Part shown: in pieces, positions 10,421 to 21,205 of the stretch | How positions within the stretch are numbered: position 1 is the first letter of the stretch | How the letters are laid out: each line of letters begins with the position of its first letter | Assembly (NCBI GenBank): GCA_051294375.1 | Contig: CM119263.1 | Coordinates: forward strand, 23,384,403-23,448,402 | DNA from: Paraspadella gotoi | Taxonomy: Eukaryota > Chaetognatha | Direction: 5' to 3' | DNA length: 64,000 bases | Made by a program: the position numbers and the translations under genes | Notes under the pieces: generated by a model | Databases searched by the model: none | Told to the model about the DNA's origin: nothing | What the model saw: only the letters and a program-made list of their open reading frames with translations

Positions 10421-10981
10421 GAGAGAGTACACATACTAGGACGGTACTAAAAAAAACAAAACTATATATAAAAAGTCCATACAGTAAAGGGTATTGGCCA
10501 TTTTGTTTCACCTCTCGGATAGGGTTAACAATAATTTTCGATGAGAGAGAAAAGAAGCAGGAAACCATTCTTCATATGGGCGATCGACGAGTCCCGACAA
10601 GACGAGCGACGACGATCGACGACGACCGAGAAAAGAACTTGTTTTGTTTATTATACTTGTGGTTGTGTGCCATAAACGGAGAATTCTTTTTCGTCGTAAA
10701 CGACGTCCATTACGAACATTCGTTAACCGAAGAAAAGAGACTTTCCTCAATTTAAGTTTTGTTCTTTACTTTGTTTTTTCCAATTTTTTCTTCTTTTTTT
10801 TTAAGAACGTGTTCTTTTCTTTTCTTCTCGCGAAGAAAAGAAGCCGAAAAAAACCAGCGAAAAGCCGGAATTTCCATTGTTTCGTTCTCTCCCCCCCTAT
10901 GTTCCTCCTCCTCTGTCCCGTCCTCGAGTTTCCATCCCCGAACCCCACTACCACCCAGCACCTACTTCCCCAACCCCCCTT

Positions 10982-11006
10982 NNNNNNNNNNNNNNNNNNN
11001 NNNNNN
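10982..11006. other. Assembly gap, 25 N
   Basis: Exactly 25 N, one of five gaps of this length. It lies just right of indel-rich copy B. Confidence 0.99.
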
Positions 11007-12539
11007 CCGCAGACTCGGTTCGTCTTCCGGTCTTGTGACCAGGGACAAACGCGCGTGGACATTCCGCGCCGCGATTTATCGGCCAACGAGCGCCGATTCT
11101 AACACCATAAAATCTTTTTAAGAAAAAAAAAAGCTGTTAATTACGAAAAAGAGAGAAAATGCAAATGAGCAACACAAATATCATTAGCGAGGAGTAAAAA
11201 AGGGGAAAGATAAGGGGGGAGTTCGAAGAAAGGGAGGAAGACAAAATGGCGGAGATGAGATTGAAGGAAGAAAAAAAAAGAGAAATAAAGAAAAGAGGAG
11301 AAAAAACAGAAAAGAAAAGAATAGTAAAGAAAAAAAGAAAAAAAAAGAGAAAAGAAAAGAAAAGAAAAGAAAAGAAAGGAGAAATAAAATAGGGAAACTT
11401 ATCGCACGTCTTCTTTACTAAAAAGAAAATTATCATTTGGGAACCGACCACTTCAACCCCCACTTTTTAAAGTTATCCTTGCGCCCACGAACCTTCGTTT
11501 CCTCGTTCTTAAAATAACTTCAAACATGCCGTCACCCCAGAAATTTAACCCTATCTTCTTGTTCACCCTCAGAAAAAAAATCCAACCGAAAACCGTCCTT
11601 AGCTCTCATCAAACGCCATCTTTTTTGCCCCACCCCCGGGGACAGACCCGCCCTTTCAATTCCCCGTCTCCGATCCCCCAAACCACTCCGCCCGCCCCCC
11701 GACCAAGATTCCGTCAGGGTGGTTGTCGTTAGCACAAAGGGCCGGGCGTTTTTCCTTCGGCAATTTATCCTGCCCGTTTTTCTAAGGCTTTTGTCTTTTG
11801 ATATTACCAACATTAGCAGATCATCACCGGATGCCGAGCGGAGCGATGATGGCACCACAACCATCTTTCGCCGCCGCCGACTCCGACGCCGACGCCGAAG
11901 CCCGACGCCGCCGATCCTTTTTCTCCCGCCCCCTCTTCATCCCCCTATTCTAACATTCCATCCTTTCGTCTGATGGTTCATATCATAAGAGTCTTGAGAG
12001 ATTAAATATATTAAAAATATTTTTTTTTTCTTTTAAATTCCAAAAAAATTATTTCTGGGTGTACGTGTGTGAGGGAGAGTGTGTGATGTTCGCGAGGCTT
12101 CCGGGAATAAAGCGGAGAAGTATAACCCGGCCTTTCCCCTTAAATTCCGAAGCGACGGCGGCGGCGGTGGCGGCGGCGGCGGCGGTCGACGACAGCGCGT
12201 ACCATACTTCTCTCTTTTCCTAACTCCCCCCCCAGCAAAACCCGAAGCTTCTTTTGTTCTCTCTGAAATAATCATTTGCACCGAAGTCGGCGTTTGAAAT
12301 GAAAGGATTTTTATTTATTGCACCTAAATTACTGGGCGGACGCGGAAGCGAGAAATGGATATGGCAGTGAAGGAGAATAAGGGGGGAAGGAGGAAGGAGG
12401 GAGGAAAGGATGGAGGAAAGGAGGGAGGAAAGGAGGGAAGGAATGGGAGGAAAAAAAAGAAGGGAGAAAGTGAATCATTGCGGGAGAAGGGAGAAAAGAA
12501 CGAGGAAGAGGAGAAAACAAACAATGAATGAATGAGCAG

Positions 12540-12542
<3 letters not shown>

Positions 12543-12606
<64 letters not shown>

Positions 12607-12634
12607 GAGAAGAGAGAGAGAGAGAGAGAGAGAG
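12543..12634. repeat. (GA)n microsatellite
   Basis: Near-continuous GA dinucleotides, broken only by GGAGAGGAGAA near 12600. Confidence 0.95.
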
Positions 12635-12939
12635 CTCATTGTTAATCACTCCTAATTTGATTGAATTTTAAAGAGATGTAAATGAGATTGATAAAACTTT
12701 TACGATTGCGTTCGAGCGGCTTTATTTCCAATGCATTTGCGTCTCGACACCTTAGTTTCGAAAAGTATACATTGCAATATAAGTATGTATTTATTTATCT
12801 AATTACTGAAATAGATCTGACCGCTAATTAGATCGTTTCGCTTTTTTTTTCTTTCTTTTTCATTCTCCTCTGGGTAGATACTCTATCCTGTCGATCCGAT
12901 ATGAAATATGTAAACTAAAAAAGACAACACAATGACGAT

Positions 12940-12969
12940 GCTCTCTCTCTCTCTCTCTCCCTCTCTCTT

Positions 12970-13001
<32 letters not shown>
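12940..13001. repeat. (CT)n microsatellite
   Basis: CTCTCT run with a few CCC and TTT interruptions, beside a GC-rich block. Confidence 0.9.
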
Positions 13002-13002
<1 letters not shown>

Positions 13003-14271
13003 ACCGCGGCGCCAGTTCATTGTTTCCGGCGCCGCTTATTACGCTCGGTGGCGCCACCTATCGCCCATCTGCGTCGAGCGATCACGTGACAACGCGGCGT
13101 CGATTCGTATATCGACGACGACGACAACAACGACAGCGGCGACGCCAGGGATATCGGCGCCGCCGACGAATGATGGCACTCCGTTACTCCCTAGCGCCGG
13201 CGACCGCCCGCGTCCCCCGTACACGAAGGCGAACGAACTCATGGATTTCGCGCGCGCATGCGCGTCCTTTTTTCCTTTAAATCCGTCGCAACGTCGACGC
13301 TTGCATCGGCGGACCATCGGCGGACCATCGGAATAAATAAAAAAAACAAACATTCGATAAATATTGACTAATTGACTGAGCGTGGAACGGGCGACGCCGT
13401 CCCATCACCCGCGGCGTCGTTCGATTCTCCCCATTTTATTCCATTGGCGAACTCAATCGCCGCGAATTCCGTTACTACATTATTATATTATTATTATATT
13501 ATATATTATTATTATTATTATACTACATTACTACAACAAGAATCCTCCTTTCCCTATCGTCCACTCAGCCGCGTTTCTCCATCATTTTTGACTGATCGAA
13601 TCTGAGATCGATTTTTGGTCAACGTCCCTGCTCATTTTCGATACCCCCTGGCCTCATAGTTTTCCCATCAACTCCATCGTCGATAACTGACCCTTTCCTC
13701 CATCGATCTTCGCGATCATTATCTTTTCCATTTTTCCAATTTTCACTTTATCACTCTTTCACTCTCACTCGCCATCGTCATCACCCCTTTCACACATCCC
13801 CCCCCCCCTAAAGCGGCGTCGAGCGCGTCCGTGATTTATCCGATCCAAATATAATAGACAATAATTTATCTAGCGCCGACGACCGGCCGCCCCCTATCTT
13901 TTTTTTCCCTTCCTCTCACGCGAGCGCGCTCGCTACGCCGGCGCCGGGCCGGGCGGACCGGCGTCACGCGGCGCCGCGTCCCGGAGACATGTTTCACTCG
14001 AAACACTTGATGCTTAGGATAATTATGATCGTTAATCAACATTGTTTTGACCCGAGCCGTCGTCGGCGGCTCGGTCGTCGGTCCAGTTAGTTGTCGTCGT
14101 TGTTGTCCTTTGTTCACGTTCGTCGTCTGCTCGCGACTTAAAAAAAGAAAAAGGAAAGGAAGAACAATGACGATCTGGGCGCCGAAGGATCCGATTATAT
14201 CAAGGGGGAAAAATTACTTTTTATGAAGGAAGAGAGAGAGATGGAGATGAGAGAAGGAGAAGAGAAGAGAA

Positions 14272-15046
14272 NNNNNNNNNNNNNNNNNNNNNNNNNNNNN
14301 NNNNNNNNNNNNNNNNNNNNNNNNNNNNNNNNNNNNNNNNNNNNNNNNNNNNNNNNNNNNNNNNNNNNNNNNNNNNNNNNNNNNNNNNNNNNNNNNNNNN
14401 NNNNNNNNNNNNNNNNNNNNNNNNNNNNNNNNNNNNNNNNNNNNNNNNNNNNNNNNNNNNNNNNNNNNNNNNNNNNNNNNNNNNNNNNNNNNNNNNNNNN
14501 NNNNNNNNNNNNNNNNNNNNNNNNNNNNNNNNNNNNNNNNNNNNNNNNNNNNNNNNNNNNNNNNNNNNNNNNNNNNNNNNNNNNNNNNNNNNNNNNNNNN
14601 NNNNNNNNNNNNNNNNNNNNNNNNNNNNNNNNNNNNNNNNNNNNNNNNNNNNNNNNNNNNNNNNNNNNNNNNNNNNNNNNNNNNNNNNNNNNNNNNNNNN
14701 NNNNNNNNNNNNNNNNNNNNNNNNNNNNNNNNNNNNNNNNNNNNNNNNNNNNNNNNNNNNNNNNNNNNNNNNNNNNNNNNNNNNNNNNNNNNNNNNNNNN
14801 NNNNNNNNNNNNNNNNNNNNNNNNNNNNNNNNNNNNNNNNNNNNNNNNNNNNNNNNNNNNNNNNNNNNNNNNNNNNNNNNNNNNNNNNNNNNNNNNNNNN
14901 NNNNNNNNNNNNNNNNNNNNNNNNNNNNNNNNNNNNNNNNNNNNNNNNNNNNNNNNNNNNNNNNNNNNNNNNNNNNNNNNNNNNNNNNNNNNNNNNNNNN
15001 NNNNNNNNNNNNNNNNNNNNNNNNNNNNNNNNNNNNNNNNNNNNNN
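14272..15046. other. Assembly gap, 775 N
   Basis: Run of N entered from a GA-rich left flank. Confidence 0.99.
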
Positions 15047-16085
15047 TTAATGTAAATTAAGGTAAATTTTTAAAATGTATACTCATTTAAAGATTAAGAA
15101 GAAGCGAACATTAAAAGCATAAAACGTTTATCATGGCATTCTTTCGAGTTTTTCTGATAATTGTGAGAAACGAATTTTCGAAAGTAGTAGTATTCCCACC
15201 TGCGGTTTCAACCACGGCCGTTTCAGCGAAATCCCCCCCCCACTCCCACCTAAACCGCCGAATATATCCCCTCCTCCCGTATCAACCACCCCCCCCCCCC
15301 TCTCACGCGACGCGTCGAGATGAAGACGGAAAAACGGATGTGGGAAAATTCGTATTTCGTTGGAATTTCCACTTCATCTTTAATCAAGACCAGACGCGAA
15401 TTCAAAAAGCCGCCTTTGCAAACTGACAAAAAAAAAACATTAAATTCAAAGGCAAAAAAAACCTGCGCCCCGTGCCGCTCCGCCCCTCTGCCGCTGCCGC
15501 TGCCGCCGCCGCCGGCGACGACGCCACTGACGACGGAGAAAGCGCGGGGGATTTTTTTTTTCGACATCGGAAATGATTTGTCTCTTTTTTTTTACTTTCA
15601 AACTATACATTTTTCAGGGAATAATTTGTTTCGCTCTTTTAAATTCGCTAAATTGCGAAATGATTTTGTCGCGAGCGCCTGGGAGAGACGCCGGTTGGGG
15701 GTTCGGTTGGCTGGGGCGGAGAATGGGGTTTAAAAAGAGGGCGTGGCTGAGGGGGAACGATGTGGGTGACGGCGGGGACGAGATCCCGAGTGATTAACGT
15801 TCGGAAATGAAAAATAATACAAGAAATATAAATCCGCGAGAAAAAAGTTTTTTTTTCCCGCGAATTCCATATGAAAGGAGCGACTTTTGTGGGTGAGATG
15901 CTTAGAGTTGATTAATAACTTAAAAGGCGAAAAAAAAAGTGGTTTGGCGATAGTAACATCTAGTTTAGTAGTTGATTCAACATATAATCGAATTCAGGAA
16001 TTAAGGATTAATTAAGGAAAAATTATAATTATTAATAATGGAATTGGTTGAATGTTATGGGTTAAAAAAAAAATGCATTGATGGA

Positions 16086-16173
16086 GGTCTTAAACCACCA
16101 AAGCCTGCCAAAGTCAGGGGCAAGATAGCTTATTTATTAAATGAAGGAATACTTTTATATTGGTTGTACCAAT
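16086..16173 (+). repeat. Hairpin-ended short dispersed repeat, copy 2
   Basis: Inverted relative to 2059-2152 and nearly identical: GGTCTTAAACCACC, then CCAAAGCCTGCCAAAGTCAG, then AAGATAGCTTATTTATTAAA, ending in the palindrome ATTGGT-TGT-ACCAAT. A second genomic location shows it is a dispersed repeat rather than part of the cut intron. Confidence 0.75.
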
Positions 16174-17197
16174 TTCTTTAAAAAGGAAATTTTGAATTAA
16201 AAAAACTGAGAAGGTTAAAGGAAGACTTTGAAAAAGTGAGTAAAAAAACCTAAAAAAGAAAAAAAGCGAAGTAAAAAACGAGGGAAAAAAAAAGGAAAAA
16301 AAATCACACAAAAAAAGAGAAGAAATTAGGAAAAAAAAGGGAAAAAAAGGGAATCGTGGAAGAAAACGATCGGCGTCTCTCGACTCACAGCGCCTCCTCT
16401 CATCATCGCCGCGACGAAATCAACAGAAAACTACGACCAAAAAAAAAAAAAAAAAATAGAGAAACGAACAAAAGAACAAAAGACAAACAAAAGACAAACA
16501 AAAGACGTCGAAAACGGGAGAGGAAAAAAAAACGAAGACCACACACATCCACACAAAAGCGGCGTTCGAGGAGAGAAATCGGCGGTGGAGAGAGGCTTGG
16601 CGGGGGCGGTGGGGTAGGGGTGGGTGGAAGGAAGAAGAGAAAAAAAAAGGGGTTAGCGCTTCGCCGGAACTTAATGCGGAGAAAATGGTGTTGACGTTGG
16701 CGGCCGAAACGGCGCGGCGACGCCGACAACGCCGGCGATGATTAAGCGACGCCGAATTCAAAAACCGGAAAAAAAAAAAGAATAAGGCCTCGAGAAATGA
16801 ATGTCCTTCGGTATTATTATTATTTTTTTTTTTCGCCTTCATCATCAGCGAATTATTTTTAGCAGCTTTTCACTGCGGCCGCCATTTTTTTTTGTGTGTT
16901 CGCCGTCGTAGTCGTCGTAAATATCGTCGTCGTCGTCATTATCTCAGTCATTATCGTCACGAAGAACGAAGACGACGATGACGGCGACGATACAAAAGGG
17001 AGAGAGAGAGAGAGAGAGAGAAAAAATATATTCTCCCGGTTTTTTTGTCCTTCCATTCTCTTTTGGCGTCGGCGGCGTCGAAAGCGCCGCAAGAGGAGAG
17101 GAGGCGCCGCATTTTCGGGCGCGGGCGCGTTTGGGAAGGACTCCGACGTCGGTGTATTTTGGGAAGGAGGGAGGAGTGAGATAGAGAGAGAAAAATA

Positions 17198-17233
<36 letters not shown>

Positions 17234-17852
17234 AAATAAGAAAACAAAGAAAACAAATTTTCGGGATCTACTTTAGGGTCGACGCACAGAATTAAGCCTC
17301 ATCGCCGCGAGATGGCGAATTAGCGAGGGAAGAGAGAGAGCGAGACAGAGCCACGTCGTCCCGGAAACGGTGCCTGTTATATAGAGCGTCCCCACCCTCA
17401 AAACTCGCTTTCATCTAAGCACTTTAAACATCGCCTCTCATCTCTCTCCTCTCTCTCTCTTCTCCCTTCAACCTCCGCAATTTCTCCTCGATCTAATTTG
17501 CATATTTAACGTCGTAAACGAAATTACGTCGCGGTTTCAGAGACGAACGACGGATCCGAATTACGTCGTCGGAGAGATTGTTTACGTTTTAGGTAAATAT
17601 CGCGCCAATGTTATTCAATGACGTTTCTTTTGTTTTTTTTTCTGTTTTTTTTTGACAGACGGAAACTAGGATGCGCAAGGACTTCGTCGAAATAAATTTC
17701 CAGTTATTTCCTGTCTGGCTAACTTTGTAATTTTCAGCTTCTTTTTTTCTATTGGTTTCTATTGAGTTATAATTTTCCCCTCTTCTTTTTATTTATAGTT
17801 TTTCCTGCATATCTCATTTACTCTTCTTTTAATTTTCTCTACTATTCCTCTT

Positions 17853-18060
17853 TTCTTCTCTTCTCTTCCCTTCCCCTCCCTTCCTTTCCCCTTCCCTTCC
17901 CTCCCTTCCCTTCCCTTCCTGCTCCCCATTTTCCTCTCTCTCCCGCTGCCGCTTCCCCTTCCCTTCCTTCCCTTCCCTTGCCCTTCCCTTCCCTCCCTTC
18001 TCTTCCCTTCCCTCCCTTCCCTCCCTTTCCCTTCCACTTCCCTTCCTTCCCTTCCCTTCC
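17853..18060. repeat. Pyrimidine minisatellite (TTCCC/CCTTC)n
   Basis: About 200 bases built of TTCCC and CCCTTCC units with occasional TT or G changes. The opposite strand is a Gly/Arg/Glu/Lys-coding purine run, which accounts for the overlapping open frames there. Confidence 0.85.
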
Positions 18061-18097
18061 CCGTTGCAAATCCACATCCCCATCCCTCTCTACTCAC

Positions 18098-18146
18098 CTC
18101 ATTGGCCTCTCATGCTGCTCATCAAACAAAGAAGTCCGCGTCGGAT
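18098..18146 (-). CDS. Candidate 49-bp exon
   Basis: The minus strand has an excellent acceptor (a long T/C tract ending TTTTTTCAG, AG at 18147-18148) and a consensus donor GAG/GTGAGT (18092-18097). Of three frames only one is open throughout (contains SLFDEQHERP). Joined to the 88-bp candidate exon at 18521-18608, either open frame of that exon runs into TGA inside this one. It may be a terminal exon, a stop-carrying cassette exon, or not spliced to its neighbour. No family recognised; strand and position allow it to belong to cut. Confidence 0.35.
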
Positions 18147-18257
18147 CTGAAAAAAGAGAAGAAGAAAAAAGAATGAAAAATCGAAGAGAGAAAAGAAAAA
18201 GAAGAAAGGGATCGAGAGGATCGGTTTGACTCGTTTTTGCACAAGAGTCGGACGGTC

Positions 18258-18288
<31 letters not shown>

Positions 18289-18352
18289 CGAGAGAAGAGA
18301 AGGCGAGAGAGAGAGAAGAGAGGAGAGAGAGAGAGGAGAGAGAGAGGAAAGA
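18258..18352. repeat. (GA)n microsatellite
   Basis: GA repeats with scattered GC and AA interruptions; a second short tract lies at 18459-18484. Confidence 0.9.
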
Positions 18353-18520
18353 ATAAAAAAAGTAAAACGTAAATAGACTCGTCCGATGAAGAGAAAGAAG
18401 CGAAGATTTAAAATATTGATAAGTAGAAAAAAACCTCGGAGAGCGGGGACGAAAAGCAGAGAGAGAGAGAGAGAGAGAGAGAGACTGAGATTAAGATTAA
18501 AGATATGGAGGGAGACTTAC

Positions 18521-18608
18521 TTCGAGTCGGCCGCTCCGTTGGGGATTCCTTGCCCAGGATTCGATCCAGATTTCATCAGCAGGATTTCGGAATGCGCTCG
18601 TTGAAGAG
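18521..18608 (-). CDS. Candidate 88-bp exon, coiled-coil-like
   Basis: The minus strand has acceptor TTTTTTTCTTTCAG (AG at 18609-18610) and perfect donor GAA/GTAAGT (18515-18520). The most protein-like frame reads LQRAHSEILLMKSGSNPGQG then IPNGAADS; a second frame is also open. The helical start (QRAHSEILLMK) would suit the cut N-terminal coiled coil, but its phases fit neither the acidic exon upstream nor the 3181-3267 exon downstream without further exons. Function not recognised. Confidence 0.45.
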
Positions 18609-20300
18609 CTGAAAGAAAAAAAACAAAGAGTAAACAACATCAATAATATCATTAATTTAATTATTAAAAAGCGAGGTTAATTTACTGCGCGAAGAAAATT
18701 GATTAGGAAAAACGATCGAGGAACGGCCGGGCGGAAGACGACGTGGAACGAGGGGGAGCGAGAAAAACAAAACAAGGAAGGAAAAAAAAAAGTACGGTAA
18801 GAATTACTGTTGCGTGTTTCAAGGTTTTCTTTCGTCCCGGCGGAATCGGGAGGAAAGGGGGGGAGATGGTAGGAAGGACGGGGCGGAAGGAGGAAGGAAA
18901 AAGGAGGAGGAAAAAGGAAAAGAAAGGTTGAGCGAAGAACAAAGGAATGACTTAAACTTCTGTGCTTTCATTTTTCTCTTCCCATTTCAACATTTGCCTT
19001 ATATTTTTCCCTTCACTCTCCCTAACCCCCGAGTTTACTTAGATGTTTTTCAGTTCTCCCTCCGCTCTACGGAATATATGTGACACGGGGAAGGTGCGGG
19101 CGGCGGTGAGCGCAACCTTAATCGATTATCGTAAACGCAGTTTAAGAAACAAAAGATAAGGGTAAACAAAAGGGGAATGGAACTTGGGAGAAACGGAGAC
19201 GAACGCGGAGAAAAATGGCGAGTGGTGGAGTGTGAGGTGATGGTTGGTGATTAGTGAGAAGAATAGTGAATCGCCAGGTGAAAGGTGTGATTTAGTGATT
19301 TAAAAATATTTGGGGAAAAATTAACATTTTCAAAGGTTTCTTAATTAGTATATTTGCATAAGCCTTTGAGCCTGGTTTATGGGAAGTAGGTTTTTAAAGG
19401 TAGCAATGTATTAGGCTGTGAATTAGACAAGAATATATAGATTAGAGCGTAGTGAAAGTCACGTATGAAAATTCTAATTGTCAATTATGAACAACCTACC
19501 ACCAGTGAACATTAACTTATAAAAAAAATTAATTTTATATTTTTCAAGTTTAGTTTTTAGTTTTACTTTTCCAATAATTGTTGGTGAGAAATTAATAATT
19601 TAAATTATGCGAGATGGCGAATACCTACCAATACCATATATTTACTATACAAGCAAACTTCCAACTACGCACGACATTGTTGCTTTTCGCTTTAAGAATA
19701 ATTCAATCGCAATTTAAGTCATTCGAACCGAGACTCAGGACTTTCCCGAGCGTTTAATCCTCCTTCTCTCCGCCAATGTTAATATACACTACCCGCGCGC
19801 CCATTGCCCCCCAACCTATTCCGCCCCCGCTCCTTTTTACCCGGGCCCACACCTTCATTTCGTCAAAATACTCACCCTAAGGTCAGCGTCAGCGACATTC
19901 GATGTCTACGCCGTCTTCAATTTTCTCCACGAAAATTATCACAGTCGCTCCGAGCGAGACGATGGTCGGCGAAGGAGGGCCGGATGAGGACGCGGAGGAC
20001 GAGCACGGCGGCGCCGGAACAAGGCATGCCGCGACGGACCGAGGGAGAATGCGGCCTAAGCGGCCTGGAAGGTCCGAGGAAGCTACGATTACGCGCGGAG
20101 AGGGACGAGAGAACCATCGGCGAGGGGACTGCGCCTGCTGCACGGCGTCGTAAGGCGGGGCTCGGCGAGTGAATGGAGGGTGGAGCGTGAGGGTGCGAAG
20201 GGTCGGCCGGGAGTTTCGCTCTGAAGGTAAAGGTGGTTGTGATGACCTCGATAATGAACTAATTCAACTAAAACTTGTTATTCCAGTATAATCTCTCTCT
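18609..20300. other. No gene recognised; purine-rich, AT-rich and GC-rich blocks
   Basis: 18720-18930 is purine-rich, 19300-19700 AT-rich. 19895-20235 is a GC-rich block open in several frames on both strands. It ends at a site that reads either as a minus-strand acceptor (CACCTTTACCTTCAG) or as a plus-strand donor (CTCTGAAG/GTAAAG). It could be a CpG-rich exon or promoter, but no domain or reading frame stands out. Confidence 0.45.
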
Positions 20301-20325
20301 NNNNNNNNNNNNNNNNNNNNNNNNN
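20301..20325. other. Assembly gap, 25 N
   Basis: Exactly 25 N. Unlike the other four gaps of this size, I see no duplication around it. Confidence 0.99.
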
Positions 20326-20559
20326 ATAAAAAGATTATAAAACAAAAGGTTAGACTTAAGCTCGTCAACGGCGCTCTTCTTGCTAAAAACTGGATCATAC
20401 TTAAAAACATTAAAAGAGTAAATTGTCAGCTTGGTACATAGAGAATACTTAGTTAAACCTGTTAGTCTCTTTTTCTCTTAGAAAGTTAAACTTTTTTTTT
20501 TCTAGCACAGAAGAGACAGTAATAATTGTTATGAGTTAGTGACTGAACCGTTTAATATA

Positions 20560-20710
20560 AGCAGTCCCTGAGCTTCGGATCAGGCTGTAACACCCTATTA
20601 CAGGCGGGTTAACCGGTTAAGCGCCCTGTCCCTCTCAGCGACGACCGGGCTGGAACCCCGGACCTTTGGGTTAGGAGGCGAATGACTTGCCTCCTGCACC
20701 ATTTTAGTCC
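20560..20710 (-). mobile_element. tRNA-derived SINE head
   Basis: The minus strand has an RNA polymerase III A box TGGTGCAGGAGG (20690-20701) and a B-box-like GGTTCCAGCCC (20647-20657), about 45 bases apart as in tRNAs, with GCCTCCTAACCCAAAGGTCC between them. No clean cloverleaf with a plausible anticodon can be drawn, and unrelated sequence follows, which favours a SINE over a functional tRNA gene. The 3' end is not defined. Confidence 0.6.
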
Positions 20711-20815
20711 ACCATCGCATCTTAATTACTACCGGCCGATTAATCATTTAAATTTCAGATTCACTTTCGAACGTCTCTTATTTCCGTTTCGCTTAAATCG
20801 CTGTTTTTTCCTCAC

Positions 20816-21205
20816 CTTCCCTTTCCCCTCCTCGACGAACGACGCCGTCTCCGTCTCTCCGGCGTCGTCTCTCGATCCGTCCTCGACGCCTGAGGACGCC
20901 GTCAGTTCGGCGTCGCTCTCCCGGCGCGATCTCGGCAATGACGCCATCTGTGCAGCGTCCGAGGTTTCGTGAGTTTCGAGTCTGGAATCGTTCGTCGGCG
21001 CCGAATCCGACGGAAGGTCGATTGAGGCGGCTTCGGAGGCGGAGGCGGTCGCGTCGGCAGCTTCGAAGACGTCGGCGACGTTATCGTCAGAGGCGTGGTT
21101 AAACTCGACGGAGTCTTTCGTCGTTTCGTTCTCCTCGATGCTCTTTTGTTTTCGATCGTCGGCGTCGAACGCAGCGACGTCTTCCTGCATCATTTTGCGC
21201 GGAAA
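20816..21205 (-). CDS. Candidate acidic exon, possibly N-terminal cut
   Basis: Exactly 130 codons, open, phase 0 at both ends. Acceptor is TTACTTTTGTTTCAG (AG at 21206-21207), donor AAG/GTGAGG (20811-20815). It begins FPRKMMQEDVAAFDADDRKQ, is rich in Asp, Glu, Ser and Ala (SDDNVADVFEAADATASASE is typical) and ends EEGKGK. No folded domain. Drosophila Cut has long acidic, Ser-rich sequence just before its coiled coil, and this exon could join the exon at 3267 in frame. Strand and phase agree, but intervening exons are likely, so membership is a guess. Third-position GC bias resembles the certain cut exons. Confidence 0.5.

Larger units (their letters stand above)
6291..10885. repeat. Copy B of the duplicated block (indel-rich copy)
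   Basis: Same order and orientation as 1-4335 but with frequent single-base insertions and deletions throughout, in exons and introns alike. All four cut exons are present and frame-shifted. Divergence is dominated by indels and not substitutions, typical of unpolished single-molecule reads. A 25-N gap follows 97 bases after its right end. Confidence 0.9.
11007..14271. other. No gene recognised; repeats and GC-rich blocks
   Basis: Purine-rich 11120-11400, C-rich 11525-11970, a GGC run 12150-12186, GA tract 12543-12634, CT tract 12940-13001. 13003-13330 is GC-rich with three GGCGCC palindromes (13007-13056) and one TCACGTGAC. 13880-14110 is CpG-rich. Several frames are open through these blocks, but composition explains that and no domain is visible. 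Could be a long cut intron. Confidence 0.5.
15047..18097. other. No gene recognised; intron-like, with motifs
   Basis: C-run 15234-15300, GC-rich 15470-15540 and 15660-15790, a copy of the hairpin repeat at 16086, purine-rich 16190-16350, GTC repeats 16905-16940, (AAAG)n 17199-17236. TTATATAG at 17378-17384 and an octamer ATTTGCAT at 17496-17503 could be promoter elements, but no transcript start can be argued. 17853-18060 is a (CCTTC)-type pyrimidine minisatellite. Confidence 0.5.

Noticed and set aside
14223-15050. Long open frames spanning N runs (also at 22191-23312, 39758-40561 and others)
   Set aside because: The frames consist of unknown bases and carry no coding evidence.
19895-20153. 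GC-rich block as a coding exon on either strand
   Set aside because: Open in several frames on both strands with one ambiguous splice site and no recognisable protein, so a frame cannot be chosen.
20640-20710. Functional tRNA gene
   Set aside because: The A and B boxes are present, but a paired acceptor stem and anticodon arm cannot be drawn and the B box is altered.
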